Shown here: one piece after another, positions 5,109-5,237 of the stretch
Layout of the letters: every line of letters starts with the position of its first letter
Numbering within the stretch: position 1 is the first letter of the stretch
Source of the DNA: Ignavibacteriota bacterium
GTDB taxonomy: Bacteria > Bacteroidota > Ignavibacteria > Tepidaquicellales > Tepidaquicellaceae
Assembly (NCBI GenBank): GCA_003135995.1
Contig: PNBM01000065.1
Location: 1 to 5,237, forward strand
Reading direction: 5' to 3'
Length of the DNA stretch: 5,237 bases
Notes under the pieces: generated by a model
The model's database searches: none
Told to the model about the DNA's origin: nothing
The model's input: the letters and a program-made list of their open reading frames with translations, nothing else
Translations under genes and position numbers: made by a program

Positions 5109-5237
5109 TTATTTCTCGTCGAAGAAGTCACCAATCTTCAATCTCGCATTAAGCAAGACTGTTACGACTCCCATCCTGCCATCAGGACCCTTTGTTAATC
5201 TTACCGAAGGTCCGACAGCAAAAGCTGTACTTGAAAA
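5109..5237 (-). CDS. C-terminal end of an unidentified protein (partial)
   Basis: On the minus strand an uninterrupted frame runs from the right edge to a TAA stop (TTA at 5109-5111 on the plus strand), giving 42 residues; the rest of the gene lies beyond the window. It ends in NARLKIGDFFDEK and contains SVRLTKGPDGRMGVV. The alternation of hydrophobic and polar residues around a Gly-rich turn would suit beta-hairpins, as in outer-membrane barrels or other beta-rich proteins. I do not recognise the family and the fragment is too short to assign. The higher GC and balanced codons compared with the adjacent AT-rich spacer, plus a terminator in the right place, support it being a real gene. Confidence 0.65.
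   Translation of the reverse strand, partial: FSSTAFAVGPSVRLTKGPDGRMGVVTVLLNARLKIGDFFDEK

Overview
The window is an AT-rich bacterial segment of 5.2 kb. It has two complete plus-strand genes, the 3' end of a minus-strand gene at the right edge, and about 1.33 kb on the left with no credible gene but dense palindromic and tandem repeats. The base composition, the lack of strong Shine-Dalgarno sequences before both starts, and the hairpin-rich intergenic DNA suggest the Bacteroidota/Chlorobiota/Ignavibacteriota group, with Ignavibacteria as my best guess. This is a style-based inference; there is no rRNA or other marker here to prove it.

Positions 1-1333 form a repeat island. From left to right it holds: a C-rich/G-rich hairpin (109-134); a three-arm palindrome in which one arm can pair with either neighbour (148-198); a stem-loop carrying a nested palindromic module (238-291); a 168-bp element bounded by a perfect 16-bp terminal inverted repeat and packed with internal hairpins, one of which carries a second copy of the module (322-489); a looser inverted-repeat segment (525-654); a further competing-stem segment (725-777); a 21-bp tandem duplication (966-1007); an array of four 48-bp units, three with an intact hairpin (1036-1227); and a 14-bp tandem duplication (1215-1242). 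Reading frames that stay open across this DNA appear to be products of the repeats.

Positions 1334-3322 encode a DinG/Rad3-type (XPD-like) superfamily 2 DNA helicase with Walker A, DEAH box, a cysteine set for an iron-sulfur cluster and C-terminal helicase motifs. After 47 bp, 3370-4944 encodes an RsmB-type 16S rRNA m5C methyltransferase: a NusB-like N-terminal domain and a Rossmann-fold catalytic domain with both motif cysteines, preceded by an unusual charged extension of about 70 residues. The two genes are co-directional and probably co-transcribed, though one acts in DNA maintenance and the other in ribosome maturation, so I infer no shared pathway. A hairpin at 4956-4989 can terminate transcription from both sides. 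A minus-strand gene converges on it, of which only the last 42 codons (5109-5237) are visible.

I see no defence system, CRISPR array, transposase or RNA gene. The most interesting content is the nested palindromic repeat architecture on the left.
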